Shown in pieces: positions 19,135 to 30,873 of a stretch of 64,000 bases of DNA. The notes below the pieces were generated by a model. That model was not told where the DNA came from, did no database searches, and was given only the letters and a program-made list of their open reading frames with translations. The stretch comes from an uncultured Burkholderiales bacterium (lineage in GTDB: Bacteria; Pseudomonadota; Gammaproteobacteria; Burkholderiales; Burkholderiaceae_C): positions 30,929 through 94,928 of the forward strand of contig CAIKVH010000018.1 in assembly GCA_903830725.1 (NCBI GenBank), in the 5' to 3' direction. A program made the translations under genes and the position numbers. Every line of letters begins with the position of its first letter. Position 1 is the first letter of the stretch.

Positions 19135-19199
19135 AAGGGCTGTTTTTTCAAGCACTTTTATTACCATCACTTTTCTAAACCGCACACAGTTTATATACC

Positions 19200-20927
19200 T
19201 TGAGCACAACTGAATTTGATTTCGTCGTCGTTGGTGCAGGTACAGCGGGTTGCTTGCTAGCCAATCGACTCAGCGCAAACCCGAGTTTCAAAGTGCTTCT
19301 ATTAGAAGCAGGACCTCCCGATAACTACCACTGGATCCATATACCCGTTGGTTATCTCTACTGCATTGGAAACCCACGAACCGATTGGCTCTACACCACT
19401 CAACCCTCGATGGGTCTTAATGGCCGCACGCTAAAGTATCCAAGAGGCAGAGTGCTAGGGGGTTGCTCCAGTATAAATGGCATGATCTACATGCGAGGAC
19501 AATCAAGAGATTATGACCACTGGTCTTCGCTTGTAAATGACGATGCATGGAGTTGGGGGAAAAGTCTAGATTTTTTCAAACTCCATGAACACCACCATCT
19601 TGCAAGTACGCTTTTACACGCAGGGACGGATGATTCGGTTCTTGATCGAGTGAACAGACTTGATGTCCCGTCTTTTTACAAAGAACGGTTAATTGCCGCA
19701 AAAGCCGGAGCTGAGTGGCATGTGCAAACTCAACGCCTACGATGGGAGATTTTGGACGCATTTGCACTCGCCGCTGTTCAAGGTGGTATTGCCGCAACCT
19801 CTGACTTTAACCAGGGAAACAATGAAGGTGTTGGGTATTTTGAAGTCAATCAAAATAAAGGATTGCGTCTCAATACATCGAAAGCTTTTTTAACTCCAGA
19901 GGTTTTAAAAAGACCGAACCTCACAGTATGGACAAATGCGCAAGTTACTCGATTAACACTAGCTACTTCCAATAATGACCAGCCGACTCGTTGTAGTGGC
20001 CTAGAAATTATGCGAAATAACGAACGAGTTACCATAACTGCGCATAAAGAAATTATTCTTAGTGCGGGCAGTGTTGGCTCCCCACAAATCCTTGAACTCT
20101 CAGGGATAGGCCAGTCCAAGCGTTTGTCAGCCTACAACATCTCACCTCAAGTAGAACTCCCCGGTGTTGGCGAAAATCTACAAGATCACCTACAAATCCG
20201 AGCAGTCTTTAAAGTGAAGAATGCTCGAACCCTCAATACACTTGCCAATAGTTGGATAGGAAAATTAAAAATTGGGCTTGAATATGCACTTCACAGAAGC
20301 GGTCCAATGAGTATGGCGCCATCACAACTTGGCGCTTTTACAAAAAGCTCGCCAGAACTTGAATGGCCTAACTTACAGTACCACGTTCAGCCCTTAAGCC
20401 TAGATGCTTTCGGGGAGCCGTTACATGCATTTCCAGCTATAACAGCGAGTGTTTGTAATTTAAATCCAAGCAGTCGTGGTTCCGTGCACATCGGTAGTCC
20501 TGACTTTAAAGTTGCACCTCTTATAGAGCCAAACTACTTAAGCACCAGAGATGATCAAGATATCGCCGCACAATCACTGCGTATTACGCGAAATATCATG
20601 TCTCAACCAGCCCTTGCCCCTTTTGAGCCATCAGAATACAAACCTGGTGTTCAGTTTCAATCAGATGTCGAACTGGCCCGTCTTGCTGGGGAAATTGGAA
20701 CCACCATCTTTCACCCTGTCGGAACCTTAAAAATGGGACGACGGGAAGATCCCTCTGCTGTCGTTGATTCGCGCCTCAAAGTTTTGGATGGAAAAGGCTC
20801 TGTGATTCGTGGACTTCGGGTTGTAGATGCTAGCGTCATGCCAAACATCACAAGTGGCAATACCAACAGTCCAACACTCATGATCGCGGAGCGAGCTGCT
20901 GCGTGGATTGCTAGTGAACATGCATAA
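19200..20927 (+). CDS. GMC family oxidoreductase (choline dehydrogenase-like)
   Basis: 575 residues. An FAD enzyme that oxidises alcohols. The dinucleotide fold is [23 protein letters not shown] signature 1 is [18 protein letters not shown] and signature 2 is [17 protein letters not shown]. The catalytic His region is HPVGTLKMG, and the end [30 protein letters not shown] is standard. The length and the WLYTTQPS segment fit the choline/alcohol dehydrogenase branch (BetA/AlkJ-like), but the substrate cannot be told. The start is TTG with no clear ribosome-binding site. There is no betB or betaine transporter nearby, so a choline role is not favoured. Confidence 0.9.
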   Translation: MSTTEFDFVVVGAGTAGCLLANRLSANPSFKVLLLEAGPPDNYHWIHIPVGYLYCIGNPRTDWLYTTQPSMGLNGRTLKYPRGRVLGGCSSINGMIYMRGQSRDYDHWSSLVNDDAWSWGKSLDFFKLHEHHHLASTLLHAGTDDSVLDRVNRLDVPSFYKERLIAAKAGAEWHVQTQRLRWEILDAFALAAVQGGIAATSDFNQGNNEGVGYFEVNQNKGLRLNTSKAFLTPEVLKRPNLTVWTNAQVTRLTLATSNNDQPTRCSGLEIMRNNERVTITAHKEIILSAGSVGSPQILELSGIGQSKRLSAYNISPQVELPGVGENLQDHLQIRAVFKVKNARTLNTLANSWIGKLKIGLEYALHRSGPMSMAPSQLGAFTKSSPELEWPNLQYHVQPLSLDAFGEPLHAFPAITASVCNLNPSSRGSVHIGSPDFKVAPLIEPNYLSTRDDQDIAAQSLRITRNIMSQPALAPFEPSEYKPGVQFQSDVELARLAGEIGTTIFHPVGTLKMGRREDPSAVVDSRLKVLDGKGSVIRGLRVVDASVMPNITSGNTNSPTLMIAERAAAWIASEHA

Positions 20928-21139
20928 TTCGTATTGACCTCTCTACCGAATTTATTCGACGTCCTTCGCTCGGGAAAGCACCAATATTGCCAACCATACT
21001 GAAGGTTTACAGTTGCTCTATCAGGCATAGATCTGAATTCCTAAGAATAGACGCTCAAGCTATAAAAGAATTTGTAGGGTTGAGGAGACAAAAAAATAAT
21101 AACAATAGGGCAGTCATTACAATTCAATTATCTTAAATA

Positions 21140-21178
21140 AAACCATCTTAACTTAAATTGAGTTAGGGTGGTTTTTTT
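21140..21178 (+). terminator. Strong terminator downstream of the GMC gene
   Basis: A 14-bp stem (AAACCATCTTAACT with AGTTAGGGTGGTTT, two G-U pairs) and a 7-base loop run into seven T. It lies about 210 bases after the oxidoreductase stop and about 45 before the next gene. Confidence 0.85.
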
Positions 21179-21224
21179 ATGAGCCCAATCGGCTAGCCCT
21201 CACCACTTTAAAGCGTCACTTATT

Positions 21225-22013
21225 TTGGACATCATTCCTTTTATTTCAATTACGATTGCCGCTGGTTTGGCCGGCTTTATTGACTCTATTGTCGGAGGGG
21301 GTGGCCTCATTATGGTTCCCTCTTTATTTGCGGCATTTCCTAGCGCCCCGCCTCCTAGCTTGCTTGGAACCAATAAAGCTGCCTCCGTATGGGGGACTGC
21401 TTTTGCCTCATGGGTTTACACTAAAAAAGTCACTTTGCCACTTCGAGGGCTTCTCATTGGCGGAGCATGCGCGTTAACTGGAGCATTCGCAGGCGCTTGG
21501 TGTGTAACCCTAATCCCAGCGTCTACTTTCAAAGCAGCGTTACCCATCGTCTTAATTGGCTTGTTAATTTATACGCTCACCAAAAAGGAGCTAGGGCAAA
21601 CGCACACTCCTAAATTTTCACAACAACAACAAACCATCCGTCTTGCAATAATTGGTTTATTCATTGGTTTTTATGATGGTTTTTTTGGTCCAGGCACGGG
21701 AAGCTTTTTTGTATTTCTCTTGGTTCGTTGGTTGGGTTTTGATTTCCTCCACGCCTCTGCTGGAGCAAAAATTCTCAATACCGCCAGTAACTCTGCAGCG
21801 CTTTTACTTTTTTCTATTCAAGGATATGTTTGGTGGTATTTAGCGATACCCTTAGCTATTGCGAACGTTTTAGGAAGCCTCTTAGGTACACGCTTAGCAA
21901 TTCGCAACGGCGCGAGCTTTATTCGCTATTTCTTTATCTTAATAGTGTCTTTACTAATCATGAAAACCAGTGCTGAATTTGCCTGGCCCCTTATTAAGGG
22001 TCTATTCAGTTAA
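21225..22013 (+). CDS. TSUP (TauE/SafE) family membrane permease
   Basis: 262 residues with about eight hydrophobic helices in two repeats. The repeats open with GLAGFIDSIVGGGGLIMVPSLF and IGFYDGFFGPGTGSFFVFLLV, the glycine-rich signature of the TSUP/DUF81 family that exports sulfite, sulfoacetate or other organosulfur anions. The C-terminal ends ILIVSLLIMKTSAEF. It is separated from the GMC gene by a terminator and converges on mrdA. The start codon is TTG and no good ribosome-binding site is visible. The substrate is not deducible. Confidence 0.85.
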   Translation: MDIIPFISITIAAGLAGFIDSIVGGGGLIMVPSLFAAFPSAPPPSLLGTNKAASVWGTAFASWVYTKKVTLPLRGLLIGGACALTGAFAGAWCVTLIPASTFKAALPIVLIGLLIYTLTKKELGQTHTPKFSQQQQTIRLAIIGLFIGFYDGFFGPGTGSFFVFLLVRWLGFDFLHASAGAKILNTASNSAALLLFSIQGYVWWYLAIPLAIANVLGSLLGTRLAIRNGASFIRYFFILIVSLLIMKTSAEFAWPLIKGLFS

Positions 22014-22060
22014 GGATCCCGTTTGCTTAGCTGAGAGGGCGGCAAGAGTCAAACTCTTCA
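22014..22060. terminator. Possible terminator between convergent TSUP and mrdA genes
   Basis: AAGAGT/ACTCTT hairpin with a three-base loop at 22044-22058 inside a longer imperfect repeat (GCTTAGCT and AGCTAAAGC). There is no T tract, so confidence is low. Confidence 0.3.
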
Positions 22061-24046
22061 CTGAGCTAAAGCGGGTAAGTCTGGCGATGGAGCCTTAGGA
22101 TCATCCTTGGGGGGCCACGAAATCTTAGCCACTTCCCTGACTTTTCCAATAGGTCGTGTCGCTTGCCCTTTTTGGACGGCTTCGATATCCTCTTGCGACG
22201 GATACTGCCCTAGAAGAACATAGTCGAATATTCGCCTTGCAATAGGTGCCGCATTTTGAGCTCCAAAACCAGCATTTTCAACAACCAAAGCAATCGCAAC
22301 TTTTGGATCTTCGGCAGGAGCGTAAGCCATAAAGAGCGCGTGATCTCGCATGCGTTCATCTATTTTATTGCTGTTGTATTTTTCATTTTCTTTAACCGTA
22401 TACACCTGTGCAGTTCCAGTCTTACCAGCACTAGTATACGTAGCACCAGCGAAACTCGTTGCGGATGTTCCCTCAATGTTTACACCAACCAAAGCTTTTT
22501 TTATAACGTCAATGTTTTCTTGAAGGAGGGGTACTCGCTCTGTGGCCTGCTTAGACAACTCTCGCCTCTCCTTGGTTTCAACATCCACAATTTCTCTGAC
22601 CAAGTGTGGTCTTACCTTAACGCCGTCATTCGCAACCGTTGATAGCGCTTGTAGGATTTGTAAGATCGTAAAGTTGTTATAGCCCTGACCAATCCCCAGC
22701 GAAATCGTTTCACCCGAATACCAACGCTGTTGTTCTGGCTTACGGTATGTCATTCTCTTCCACTCCGTGGAAGGCAAAACGCCCCGTGCTTCACCCAAAA
22801 TATCTACACCTGTAAGTTGTCCAAAGCCCAAAGGCTGCATCTGATCATGAATTTCATTTACGCCCAAATCACGGGCCAACATAAAATAGTAGGTATCACA
22901 GGACTCGACGATTGATTTATACATATCAACAGTTCCGTGGCCACCCTCTTTATCATCGTGAAAGCGGTGATTGCCAAACATAAAAAAACCTGGATCAAAA
23001 ATTTGTTGTGACGGCGTTCTCTTTCCAGTTTGGAGTGCCGCAAGGGCCATAAAGGGCTTATAAGTGGATCCCGGCGGATATGTACCGCGTAGCGCTCGGT
23101 TTAGCAAAGGTTTATCCAAAGAATCATTCAGTGCTTGCCAGTTTTCTACATCGATACCTTCAACAAACAAATTAGGATCAAATGTGGGTTTGCTAACAAA
23201 AGCCAATATTTCACCAGACTTGGGATCCATCGCGACAAGCGCACCCCTGCGGGTGCCATACAAATCTTCAATAAGCTTTTGAAGTTTAATATCCAAGGAG
23301 AGGACCACTGTATTGCCTGGTGTTGCTGGGCTACTGCGCAAGCGCCTAACAGCGCGCCCTCCAGCGGAGGTCTCCATCTCGTGCACGCCCGTAATGCCGT
23401 GCAACTGAGTCTCATAGCTTTGCTCAACACCTAATTTACCGATGTAATCTGTACCTCTGTAATTTGCTTCTTCATTTTCTGCTAGCTTGTCTTTTTCTGA
23501 CTGATTTATACGTCCTATGTAACCTATCACATGACTTGCAAGTCCGTTGAAGGGATAAGAACGAAACAAGCGAGCTCGAATTTCAACGCCTGGAAAACGA
23601 AAACGTTGAGCAGCAAAACGCGCTACCTCTTGATCCGTTAGTCGCGTTCGAATTGGGACTGAGTCAAAACTTTTTGATTCCTCTCGCATTTTCTTAAATC
23701 TACGTCTGTCTCGTCCTTGTATGTCAACTATCTCAGAAAGTCTATCGATCAACTCATCTATGGGGAGTTGGGCTTTGGAGGGGGTAATCTCAAGTGTATA
23801 GGCCGAATAATTTGTCGCAAGTACAACTCCGTTTCGGTCCATGATTACACCTCTGTTTGGCACAATCGGAACAATGGCTGTCCGGTTACTCTCGGCTTGC
23901 TCATTTAAATCTTGATATCTCCAAATTTGGAGATAGGTGAGCCTAAAGATCAAAAAAAGAAACGCCAGCAACACGATCAATGTGACAGTATAAATTCGCC
24001 CTCTAAAGCGGCGTACATCCATCTCAACGTTGCGAATCAAGCTCAT
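22058..24046 (-). CDS. mrdA: Penicillin-binding protein 2
   Basis: 662 residues. PBP2 is the transpeptidase of the elongasome. One N-terminal helix (IYTVTLIVLLAFLFLIFRLTYLQIW) anchors it; the pedestal carries the linker RGVIMDRNGVVLATN. The transpeptidase active site has the serine in PGSTYKPFMAL, SxN-equivalent SCD in VESCDTYYF, and KTG in SAGKTGTAQV. The C-terminus is Pro-rich. It lies downstream of mreBCD on the same strand, in the classic cluster order. No rodA follows inside the window: a TSUP gene converges instead, so RodA must be encoded elsewhere. Confidence 0.97.
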   Translation of the reverse strand: MSLIRNVEMDVRRFRGRIYTVTLIVLLAFLFLIFRLTYLQIWRYQDLNEQAESNRTAIVPIVPNRGVIMDRNGVVLATNYSAYTLEITPSKAQLPIDELIDRLSEIVDIQGRDRRRFKKMREESKSFDSVPIRTRLTDQEVARFAAQRFRFPGVEIRARLFRSYPFNGLASHVIGYIGRINQSEKDKLAENEEANYRGTDYIGKLGVEQSYETQLHGITGVHEMETSAGGRAVRRLRSSPATPGNTVVLSLDIKLQKLIEDLYGTRRGALVAMDPKSGEILAFVSKPTFDPNLFVEGIDVENWQALNDSLDKPLLNRALRGTYPPGSTYKPFMALAALQTGKRTPSQQIFDPGFFMFGNHRFHDDKEGGHGTVDMYKSIVESCDTYYFMLARDLGVNEIHDQMQPLGFGQLTGVDILGEARGVLPSTEWKRMTYRKPEQQRWYSGETISLGIGQGYNNFTILQILQALSTVANDGVKVRPHLVREIVDVETKERRELSKQATERVPLLQENIDVIKKALVGVNIEGTSATSFAGATYTSAGKTGTAQVYTVKENEKYNSNKIDERMRDHALFMAYAPAEDPKVAIALVVENAGFGAQNAAPIARRIFDYVLLGQYPSQEDIEAVQKGQATRPIGKVREVAKISWPPKDDPKAPSPDLPALAQ

Positions 24047-24113
24047 CTTTATGCTTTATGATTTATTCAGTAAATGAGTCTATATTAACCAGATAAATAA
24101 CAATTAAAGCCTT

Positions 24114-24644
24114 TTATAAGGGCCGAGTGTTGTCAGGGTTAGGAGAGCGCTTTTGAGGAGCGAGCAAAATCTCGGTCACCAATGGCCACATAAGCGCCTG
24201 AATGATGGGGGACAAAAATATACCCCAACCTGGAAACGGACTCCCAGAGGTCATACGCAAGGTCAACTCAATCAAATGGCCGACGACAAATAACGGGAAG
24301 ACTTGTAATGACTGAGAAGACAATTTAAACCACAAAATCCGCCTATGAATAAGGACTGCCATGAAACCTTGCGCTGTAAAGGCAAGCGCATGCTGTCCAA
24401 GCATGGATGACTGATGCACATCCGTCAGCAATCCAAATAGGAAGGCTGTACCTATACCAACCTTCAACGGTTGGTGGATACCCCAAAATACAAGTACTAC
24501 CGCCATGATCTCAGGCGCCCAGTTGGCATTGCCGAATAGGGCAATGTTTTGCACCATATCCAAAAGCAAGGCCACAAGCAATGAGAAAAAAACAAAAAGA
24601 GGATTAGCAGGCAACAGTAATTGTTGGCCTCTAGGCATAATCAT
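24114..24644 (-). CDS. mreD: Rod shape-determining protein MreD
   Basis: A 176-residue membrane protein of the elongasome, mostly hydrophobic with five to six helices. Diagnostic positions include NPLFVFFSLLVALLLDMV at the start and GIGTAFLFGLLTDVHQSSMLGQHALAFTAQGFMA. It overlaps the mreC stop by four bases (ATG within the end of mreC) and is followed by mrdA 67 bases later. Sequence divergence is normal for MreD. Confidence 0.93.
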   Translation of the reverse strand: MIMPRGQQLLLPANPLFVFFSLLVALLLDMVQNIALFGNANWAPEIMAVVLVFWGIHQPLKVGIGTAFLFGLLTDVHQSSMLGQHALAFTAQGFMAVLIHRRILWFKLSSQSLQVFPLFVVGHLIELTLRMTSGSPFPGWGIFLSPIIQALMWPLVTEILLAPQKRSPNPDNTRPL

Positions 24645-25555
24645 TTTTTGGCTCCTGATAGCGCCGTCATTGGCTTTTCTGGAATAGGCTTGGCTGGCAG
24701 TTGAGCAAGTATTGGATCAAGCACCATCACGAGCCTTGCTCCTTGCACCTTGCCCTTGGGCTCACAAAGAATGCGCGCAAACACAGAGTCGGCCTTTCTC
24801 TCCACTCGAACGACTTTAGCAACTGGAATCCCGGGCGGATAAACTCCGTCTACACCACTCGTCGTCAAATCATCCCCAACCTCAATATCTGCATTCGTTG
24901 CCATATACCGAAGTTCCAGCAAAGGCGCACCACCAGCCTCTCCGAATGCAACTCCCCTTGCCCCCGTTCGAGTATTCAACACGGGTATAGAGTTTTCTCG
25001 GTCTATAACGAGGGTAACCTCGCTTACCAACGGATGGACAGCAGTAATTTGCCCCAAAATACCGCTCTCGTCCATGACGGGTGAGCTTAAACCTACACCT
25101 TGAATAGCGCCTTTATCAATGATTAATTTGCGCGTGTAAGGATCCGCTGCATCATATAAAACTTCAGCACTTAGGCCATGTGTTTGGATTCTTTCTCGAA
25201 GCCCCAAAATATTTCTGAGCTCCTTGTTTTCAAGCGTCAATTGATCTACCTGTAAAGCACGCAAAGACTGTTGAAGTAGTTTCTGATGTGTTTGTTTCTC
25301 ATTGCTCTGAGCAAGCTCACGGTCCTGCGTCATCTCCTGCGCCTCGCTCCACCACACAGTGGGGCGCATCGCTAGCCACTGAATGGGATAGATAACAAAA
25401 GATAGTCCCGTACGCAGGGGCTGAGATAAATTAAACCGCGAATCCCCCATCATTAAAAAGAGAGACAACGCCGCATAAAAAATGAGCTTCGTCAGCGCGG
25501 AATACCCCTGCTTAAAAAAGGGGGGAGGGGAGGACTCTAGCGTACCGAATGACAC
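24641..25555 (-). CDS. mreC: Rod shape-determining protein MreC
   Basis: 304 residues. MreC is a bitopic protein that links MreB to PBP2. GTLESSPPPFFKQGYSALTKLIFYAALSLFLM is the typical cytoplasmic tail and helix of beta-proteobacterial MreC. A coiled coil follows (EAQEMTQDRELAQSNEKQTHQKLLQQSLRALQVDQLTLENKELRNILGL), then the beta-barrel periplasmic domain (VEVLYDAADPYTRK-like segment, DDLTTSGVDGVYPPGIPVAKV). The start is GTG, matched to the conserved N-terminus. It follows mreB by 64 bases with a palindrome between. Confidence 0.95.
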   Translation of the reverse strand: MSFGTLESSPPPFFKQGYSALTKLIFYAALSLFLMMGDSRFNLSQPLRTGLSFVIYPIQWLAMRPTVWWSEAQEMTQDRELAQSNEKQTHQKLLQQSLRALQVDQLTLENKELRNILGLRERIQTHGLSAEVLYDAADPYTRKLIIDKGAIQGVGLSSPVMDESGILGQITAVHPLVSEVTLVIDRENSIPVLNTRTGARGVAFGEAGGAPLLELRYMATNADIEVGDDLTTSGVDGVYPPGIPVAKVVRVERKADSVFARILCEPKGKVQGARLVMVLDPILAQLPAKPIPEKPMTALSGAKK

Positions 25556-25573
25556 GAAAGGGGCTCGCTTTAT

Positions 25574-25590
25574 ACGCAGCTAAGCTGCGT
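25574..25590. repeat. Palindrome between mreB and mreC
   Basis: ACGCAGCTAAGCTGCGT, nearly perfect, 20-30 bases before the mreC start. It has no T tract, so it is not a classic terminator. A processing or stability hairpin that sets the MreB to MreC ratio is possible. Confidence 0.4.
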
Positions 25591-25619
25591 TAGAAATGAA
25601 TTGAAATAATGAGCTTCTA

Positions 25620-26702
<1,083 letters not shown>

Positions 26703-26754
26703 TCATGAAAATGACCCTAAAACACCCTAAAAGTGCTTGTTCAGGCATCGTAAT

Positions 26755-26782
26755 ATTGTATTAAGCTTGTTCACTCAGTAAA
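26755..26782 (-). promoter_or_regulatory. Candidate mreB promoter
   Basis: On the minus strand TTTACT, 16 bases, TACAAT (four of six and five of six consensus). The implied leader is about 85 bases. It lies in the mreB-gatC divergent region. Confidence 0.45.
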
Positions 26783-26884
26783 ACGTTAAAGGCGAGATAA
26801 TACCCGATGCACACCCATTAATGTGATTTTTTTACACATCCACTGTAGATTAGACTCTTTTGACTAGACTTTGAACACAAAATC

Positions 26885-27184
26885 ATGGCATTACAACCCG
26901 AAGATATACGCCGAATAGCACATTTAGCCCGCCTTGAGTTAAAAGAGGAGGAGGGCACACGGATGCTCACGCAAATCAACAGTTTTTTCGAAATTGTTGA
27001 ACAAATTGCTGCCGTCGACACGACCGACATTGCTCCCCTTGCTCACCCAGCTGAACTGCTAAAAGAGATGGCGTTGCGGCTTAGAGAAGACACAGTCTCA
27101 GAAACGGATGAGCGGCAGGCGCATCAATTTAGCGCCCCTGCAGTTGAAAAGGGACTGTTTTTAGTTCCAAGGGTGGTTGAATGA
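26885..27184 (+). CDS. gatC: Asp/Glu-tRNA amidotransferase subunit C
   Basis: 99 residues. The small scaffold subunit of the GatCAB enzyme that converts misacylated Asp-tRNAAsn or Glu-tRNAGln. [24 protein letters not shown] and [25 protein letters not shown] are typical. Its stop overlaps the gatA start (ATGA), and gatA overlaps gatB in the same way, so the three chains are translationally coupled. Confidence 0.97.
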   Translation: MALQPEDIRRIAHLARLELKEEEGTRMLTQINSFFEIVEQIAAVDTTDIAPLAHPAELLKEMALRLREDTVSETDERQAHQFSAPAVEKGLFLVPRVVE

Positions 27185-28671
27185 GCGAAATCCACAACTT
27201 AAGTGTGGCCGAGCTTAGCTCTGCCCTGCGTAACAAATCCTTAGGGGCAGTTGAAGTAGCAACACACTTCCTAAACCGGATTGAAAAAGATGAATTAGGC
27301 TCTTTTTTAAGCCACAACCCTGAGTTAACACTCAAAGCGGCGCAATCTAGCCAAGAACGCATCAACCGTGACAATGCAGGACCTCTCGAAGGCGTTCCAA
27401 TCGCTCACAAAGATGTTTTTGTCACTAAAGACTTCCCAAGCACTGCGGGCTCCAAAATGCTTGAGGGCTACAGATCATCGTTTGATGCAACAGTTGTTCA
27501 AAAACTCGCCCAAGCCGGTTGTGTCTCCCTTGGGAAACTCAACTGCGATGAATTTGCAATGGGCTCATCCAACGAAAACTCCGCCTACTGCGCAGTCCAT
27601 AACCCGTGGGACATTACAAAAATTCCTGGCGGCTCGTCTGGCGGTAGCGCCGCCGCTGTTAGCGCGCGGCTAACACCCGCCGCAACTGGAACTGACACAG
27701 GGGGCTCCATCCGCCAACCTGCAAGCTTTTGTGGCATAACGGGTATTAAACCCACATACGGCAGAGCTTCTCGCTACGGGATGATTGCTTACGCGTCTAG
27801 CCTTGACCAGGCAGGCCCAATGGCTAAAGATGCGATGGACTGCGCACTTTTACTTAGCGCCATGTGTGGCCCTGATTTAGACCGAGATTCCACCTCGCTT
27901 GACATTCCTGCTGAGGACTTTACGAAACAACTAAACCAATCGATCAAAGGCCTTCGTATTGGACTTCCCAATGAGTTTTTTGGGGAAGGGCTAGATTCCC
28001 AAGTCAAATTAGCTCTTGAACAGGCAAAGTCTGTTTTAAAAGATTTGGGCGCCGAGTTTATTCCCATCTCCCTTCCCAAGACGGAGCTCTCGATACCCGT
28101 TTACTACATCATTGCCCCAGCAGAGGCCAGCTCTAATTTAAGTCGCTTTGACGGAGTTAGGTACGGACACAGAGCAAAAGAATACAGCGATTTAATGGAG
28201 ATGTACAAGAAATCTAGGGCACAGGGATTTGGATCCGAAGTCAAGAAACGCATCATGACTGGGGCCTACGTTTTGTCTCATGGATACTACGATGCGTATT
28301 ATCTTCAAGCACAAAAGATTCGTCGTATGATTGCTGAGGATTTCAAAGTCGCGTTCAATCAGTGTGACCTGATTATGGGGCCCGTTGCGCCTTCAACCGC
28401 TTGGGGCCTCGGAGAAAAGACCGCGGATCCTTTGAGCAGTTATTTGGCCGACATATTCACGCTTCCCGCCTCATTAGCCGGGTTGCCCGCTATGAGCGTA
28501 CCTTGCGGGATGAGCACCCTTGGCAACTCCTCGCTATTACCCCTGCCGATTGGTATGCAACTCATTGGCAATTATGTTGAAGAGTCCAAACTCTTAAATG
28601 TTGCACACCAATACCAACTTCAAACACATTGGCACACCATGAGCCCTATAGAGCCTGGAGGTTTGAAATGA
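27181..28671 (+). CDS. gatA: Asp/Glu-tRNA amidotransferase subunit A
   Basis: 496 residues. The amidase subunit releases ammonia from glutamine. The Ser-cisSer-Lys triad is in PIAHKDVFV (Lys) and [13 protein letters not shown] with [17 protein letters not shown] (two serines). The C-terminus contains [18 protein letters not shown]. Full length and in frame with gatC and gatB overlaps on each side. Its presence suggests that Gln-tRNA or Asn-tRNA is made by the indirect route. Confidence 0.98.
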   Translation: MSEIHNLSVAELSSALRNKSLGAVEVATHFLNRIEKDELGSFLSHNPELTLKAAQSSQERINRDNAGPLEGVPIAHKDVFVTKDFPSTAGSKMLEGYRSSFDATVVQKLAQAGCVSLGKLNCDEFAMGSSNENSAYCAVHNPWDITKIPGGSSGGSAAAVSARLTPAATGTDTGGSIRQPASFCGITGIKPTYGRASRYGMIAYASSLDQAGPMAKDAMDCALLLSAMCGPDLDRDSTSLDIPAEDFTKQLNQSIKGLRIGLPNEFFGEGLDSQVKLALEQAKSVLKDLGAEFIPISLPKTELSIPVYYIIAPAEASSNLSRFDGVRYGHRAKEYSDLMEMYKKSRAQGFGSEVKKRIMTGAYVLSHGYYDAYYLQAQKIRRMIAEDFKVAFNQCDLIMGPVAPSTAWGLGEKTADPLSSYLADIFTLPASLAGLPAMSVPCGMSTLGNSSLLPLPIGMQLIGNYVEESKLLNVAHQYQLQTHWHTMSPIEPGGLK

Positions 28672-30146
28672 CCAATTCAGCAACTAAAACACAATCCACG
28701 ACCAAGTCGCCCTTGATTCAAGGCTACGAGGTAGTCATTGGTTTTGAAACCCATGCACAACTTCTTACAAACAGTAAGATTTTTTCACGTGCTTCTACGC
28801 ATTTTGGCGCAGAGCCTAACACACAGGCTTGCGCCGTTGACTTAGCCCTTCCGGGCGCGCTTCCCGTCATGAACCGGCGTGCTGTTGAATGTGCCATTCG
28901 ATTAGGCCTTGCTTTAGGTTCACACGTAGCAAATAGAAGCATTTTCGCTAGAAAGAATTACTTCTATCCCGATCTTCCCAAAGGCTATCAAATTAGTCAA
29001 TTTGAAATTCCTGTCGTCCAAGGTGGCGAGGTTTCATTCTTTATGGGCACCACCCCAAAGACTGTCCGTCTCGTGCGCGCTCACCTTGAAGAGGATGCGG
29101 GCAAGTCCCTACACGAGGACTTTATCGGTATGAGTGGCATTGATTTAAACAGGGCCGGCACACCCCTACTGGAGATAGTGACTGAGCCCGATATGCGCTC
29201 AAGCCTAGAGGCTGTAGCCTACGCAAAAGAGCTTCACAAAATCGTAACTTGGATCCAAGTATGCGACGGCAATATGCAAGAAGGCTCCTTCAGATGTGAT
29301 GCAAACGTCTCAGTTCGTAAACCCGGCGAAGCACTGGGCACACGCAGAGAGATTAAAAATCTCAACAGTTTTAAATTCATGCAACAAGCCATAGACTACG
29401 AAGTGCGGTGGCAAATCGAACAGCTAGAAGAGGGTAGGGCCATTGAACAAGCAACGGTCCTCTTCGATCCAGAATCTGGCGAAACCCGTAGCATGCGTAC
29501 CAAGGAAGATGCTGCAGATTACCGCTATTTCCCCGATCCAGATCTGCCCCCCTTAATTATTGCGCCTGAGTGGATTGAAGAGGTACGTCGTTCAATGCCT
29601 GAGTTACCTCGCGCAATGGCGGATAGATTTGTGAGTAACTATGGGCTACCTGCATATGACGCCACAACGCTTACTCAAAGCCAACAGATGGCGAGCTTCT
29701 TTGAAGCAACGGTGAGGGGCTGTGGACAGGCCAAGCTTGTTAGTAACTGGCTCATGGGGGAGTTGTCTCGCAAATTAAATGAAGAGAACATTGAAATTGA
29801 GCACTGCCCTGTTGCTCCAAATCAGTTAGCCGAGCTGATTACTCATATTGCTGCTGGTGAGATTTCCAACAACTCTGGCAAAGTCCTTTTAGATGCGATT
29901 TGGTCTGACCCAAAAGATGAAATATCTGCACTCATCGAGACCAAGGGACTTAAACAAGTAAACGATTCTGAAGCGCTTGAGAAGCTAATTGATGAGGTCC
30001 TTGCTGCAAACGCTGAGAACGTTGCCCAGTTCAAGGCCGGCAAGGAAAAGGCTTTTAATGCTCTTATTGGGCAAGCCATGAAAGCTAGCAAAGGTCAGGC
30101 TAATCCTCAACAATTAACGGAATTGCTAAAAAAGAAACTCTCTTAA
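28668..30146 (+). CDS. gatB: Asp/Glu-tRNA amidotransferase subunit B
   Basis: 492 residues from the ATG at 28668; GGAGG lies six bases upstream and the ATG overlaps the gatA TGA. The track start 39 bases earlier adds a non-family extension. GatB binds the tRNA and activates the carboxylate with [66 protein letters not shown], and [10 protein letters not shown] are all conserved; the C-terminal YqeY-like tail ends [17 protein letters not shown]. Confidence 0.98.
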   Translation: MTNSATKTQSTTKSPLIQGYEVVIGFETHAQLLTNSKIFSRASTHFGAEPNTQACAVDLALPGALPVMNRRAVECAIRLGLALGSHVANRSIFARKNYFYPDLPKGYQISQFEIPVVQGGEVSFFMGTTPKTVRLVRAHLEEDAGKSLHEDFIGMSGIDLNRAGTPLLEIVTEPDMRSSLEAVAYAKELHKIVTWIQVCDGNMQEGSFRCDANVSVRKPGEALGTRREIKNLNSFKFMQQAIDYEVRWQIEQLEEGRAIEQATVLFDPESGETRSMRTKEDAADYRYFPDPDLPPLIIAPEWIEEVRRSMPELPRAMADRFVSNYGLPAYDATTLTQSQQMASFFEATVRGCGQAKLVSNWLMGELSRKLNEENIEIEHCPVAPNQLAELITHIAAGEISNNSGKVLLDAIWSDPKDEISALIETKGLKQVNDSEALEKLIDEVLAANAENVAQFKAGKEKAFNALIGQAMKASKGQANPQQLTELLKKKLS

Positions 30147-30163
30147 TTTTGCCTGGAGAAGTA

Positions 30164-30859
30164 TTAATTTATACCGTATTTATCACGGTAATTTTTTACA
30201 TTTTCTAAATGCGGAATTAATCCTGGATCTTGCGTAGTTGCCAAATACGCTAGTAAATCTTCTAGTAAAGATACTGTGCAAACTTTTAATCCAACTTCTT
30301 GCTTGATGTAATCAATTGCGCTTAGTGGTGCATCAACAACCAGTCCGTCTTGAAAGTAAGTAGCCCTCTCTTGTCTATCAAGTGCTATGGCGAGTGCATA
30401 AGGCGTTGCCCCATGAGTCGTAATAAGCGCAACACTTTCTCGAACCGCCGTTCCAGCACTAATCACATCATCTACGATCAGAACGCGACCCTGAAGTCTA
30501 GCCCCCACAATGGTTCCACCTTCGCCGTGGTCTTTTGCCTCCTTGCGGTTGTAAGCAAATGGGACATTTCGACCTAGACGGGCTAATTCCACGCTCACAG
30601 CCGCGCCAAGAGGTATTCCTTTATAAGCTGGCCCAAATAGCATATCAAACTCTAAACCACTGGCTAGAATACGCTGTGCATAGAATTGAGCTAATTTGCC
30701 TAATTTTTCGCCGTCGTTAAAAAGACCTGCATTAAAGAAGTACGGAGATAGCCGACCTGCCTTGGTTTTAAATTCGCCGAACTTTAGAACACCACAATCT
30801 AACGCAAATTGCACGAAGTTTTGCGCTAGTGAGTCCTTCGTTAACTCGTTGACTTTCAT
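30164..30859 (-). CDS. pyrE: Orotate phosphoribosyltransferase
   Basis: 231 residues. It joins orotate and PRPP to make OMP in pyrimidine synthesis. The PRPP motif is GRVLIVDDVISAGTAVRES; the N-terminal GVLKFGEFKTKAGRLSPYFFNAGLF and YNRKEAKDHGEGGTIVGA catalytic loop are typical of the E. coli type. It converges on gatB and is divergent from xthA: the two start codons are 14 bases apart and share the palindrome AAAGGATCCTTT as their Shine-Dalgarno region. Confidence 0.97.
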   Translation of the reverse strand: MKVNELTKDSLAQNFVQFALDCGVLKFGEFKTKAGRLSPYFFNAGLFNDGEKLGKLAQFYAQRILASGLEFDMLFGPAYKGIPLGAAVSVELARLGRNVPFAYNRKEAKDHGEGGTIVGARLQGRVLIVDDVISAGTAVRESVALITTHGATPYALAIALDRQERATYFQDGLVVDAPLSAIDYIKQEVGLKVCTVSLLEDLLAYLATTQDPGLIPHLENVKNYRDKYGIN

Positions 30860-30860
30860 T

Positions 30861-30872
30861 AAAGGATCCTTT
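30861..30872. promoter_or_regulatory. Palindromic ribosome-binding site shared by pyrE and xthA
   Basis: AAAGGATCCTTT reads the same on both strands. On each strand its AAGGA lies about 8 bases before the start of a different gene (pyrE minus, xthA plus). Confidence 0.6.
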
Positions 30873-30873
30873 T

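Noticed and set aside
20928-21139. Possible coding frame after the GMC gene ([15 protein letters not shown]...)
   Set aside because: The open frame has no start codon with a ribosome-binding site, an unusual composition and no recognisable family.
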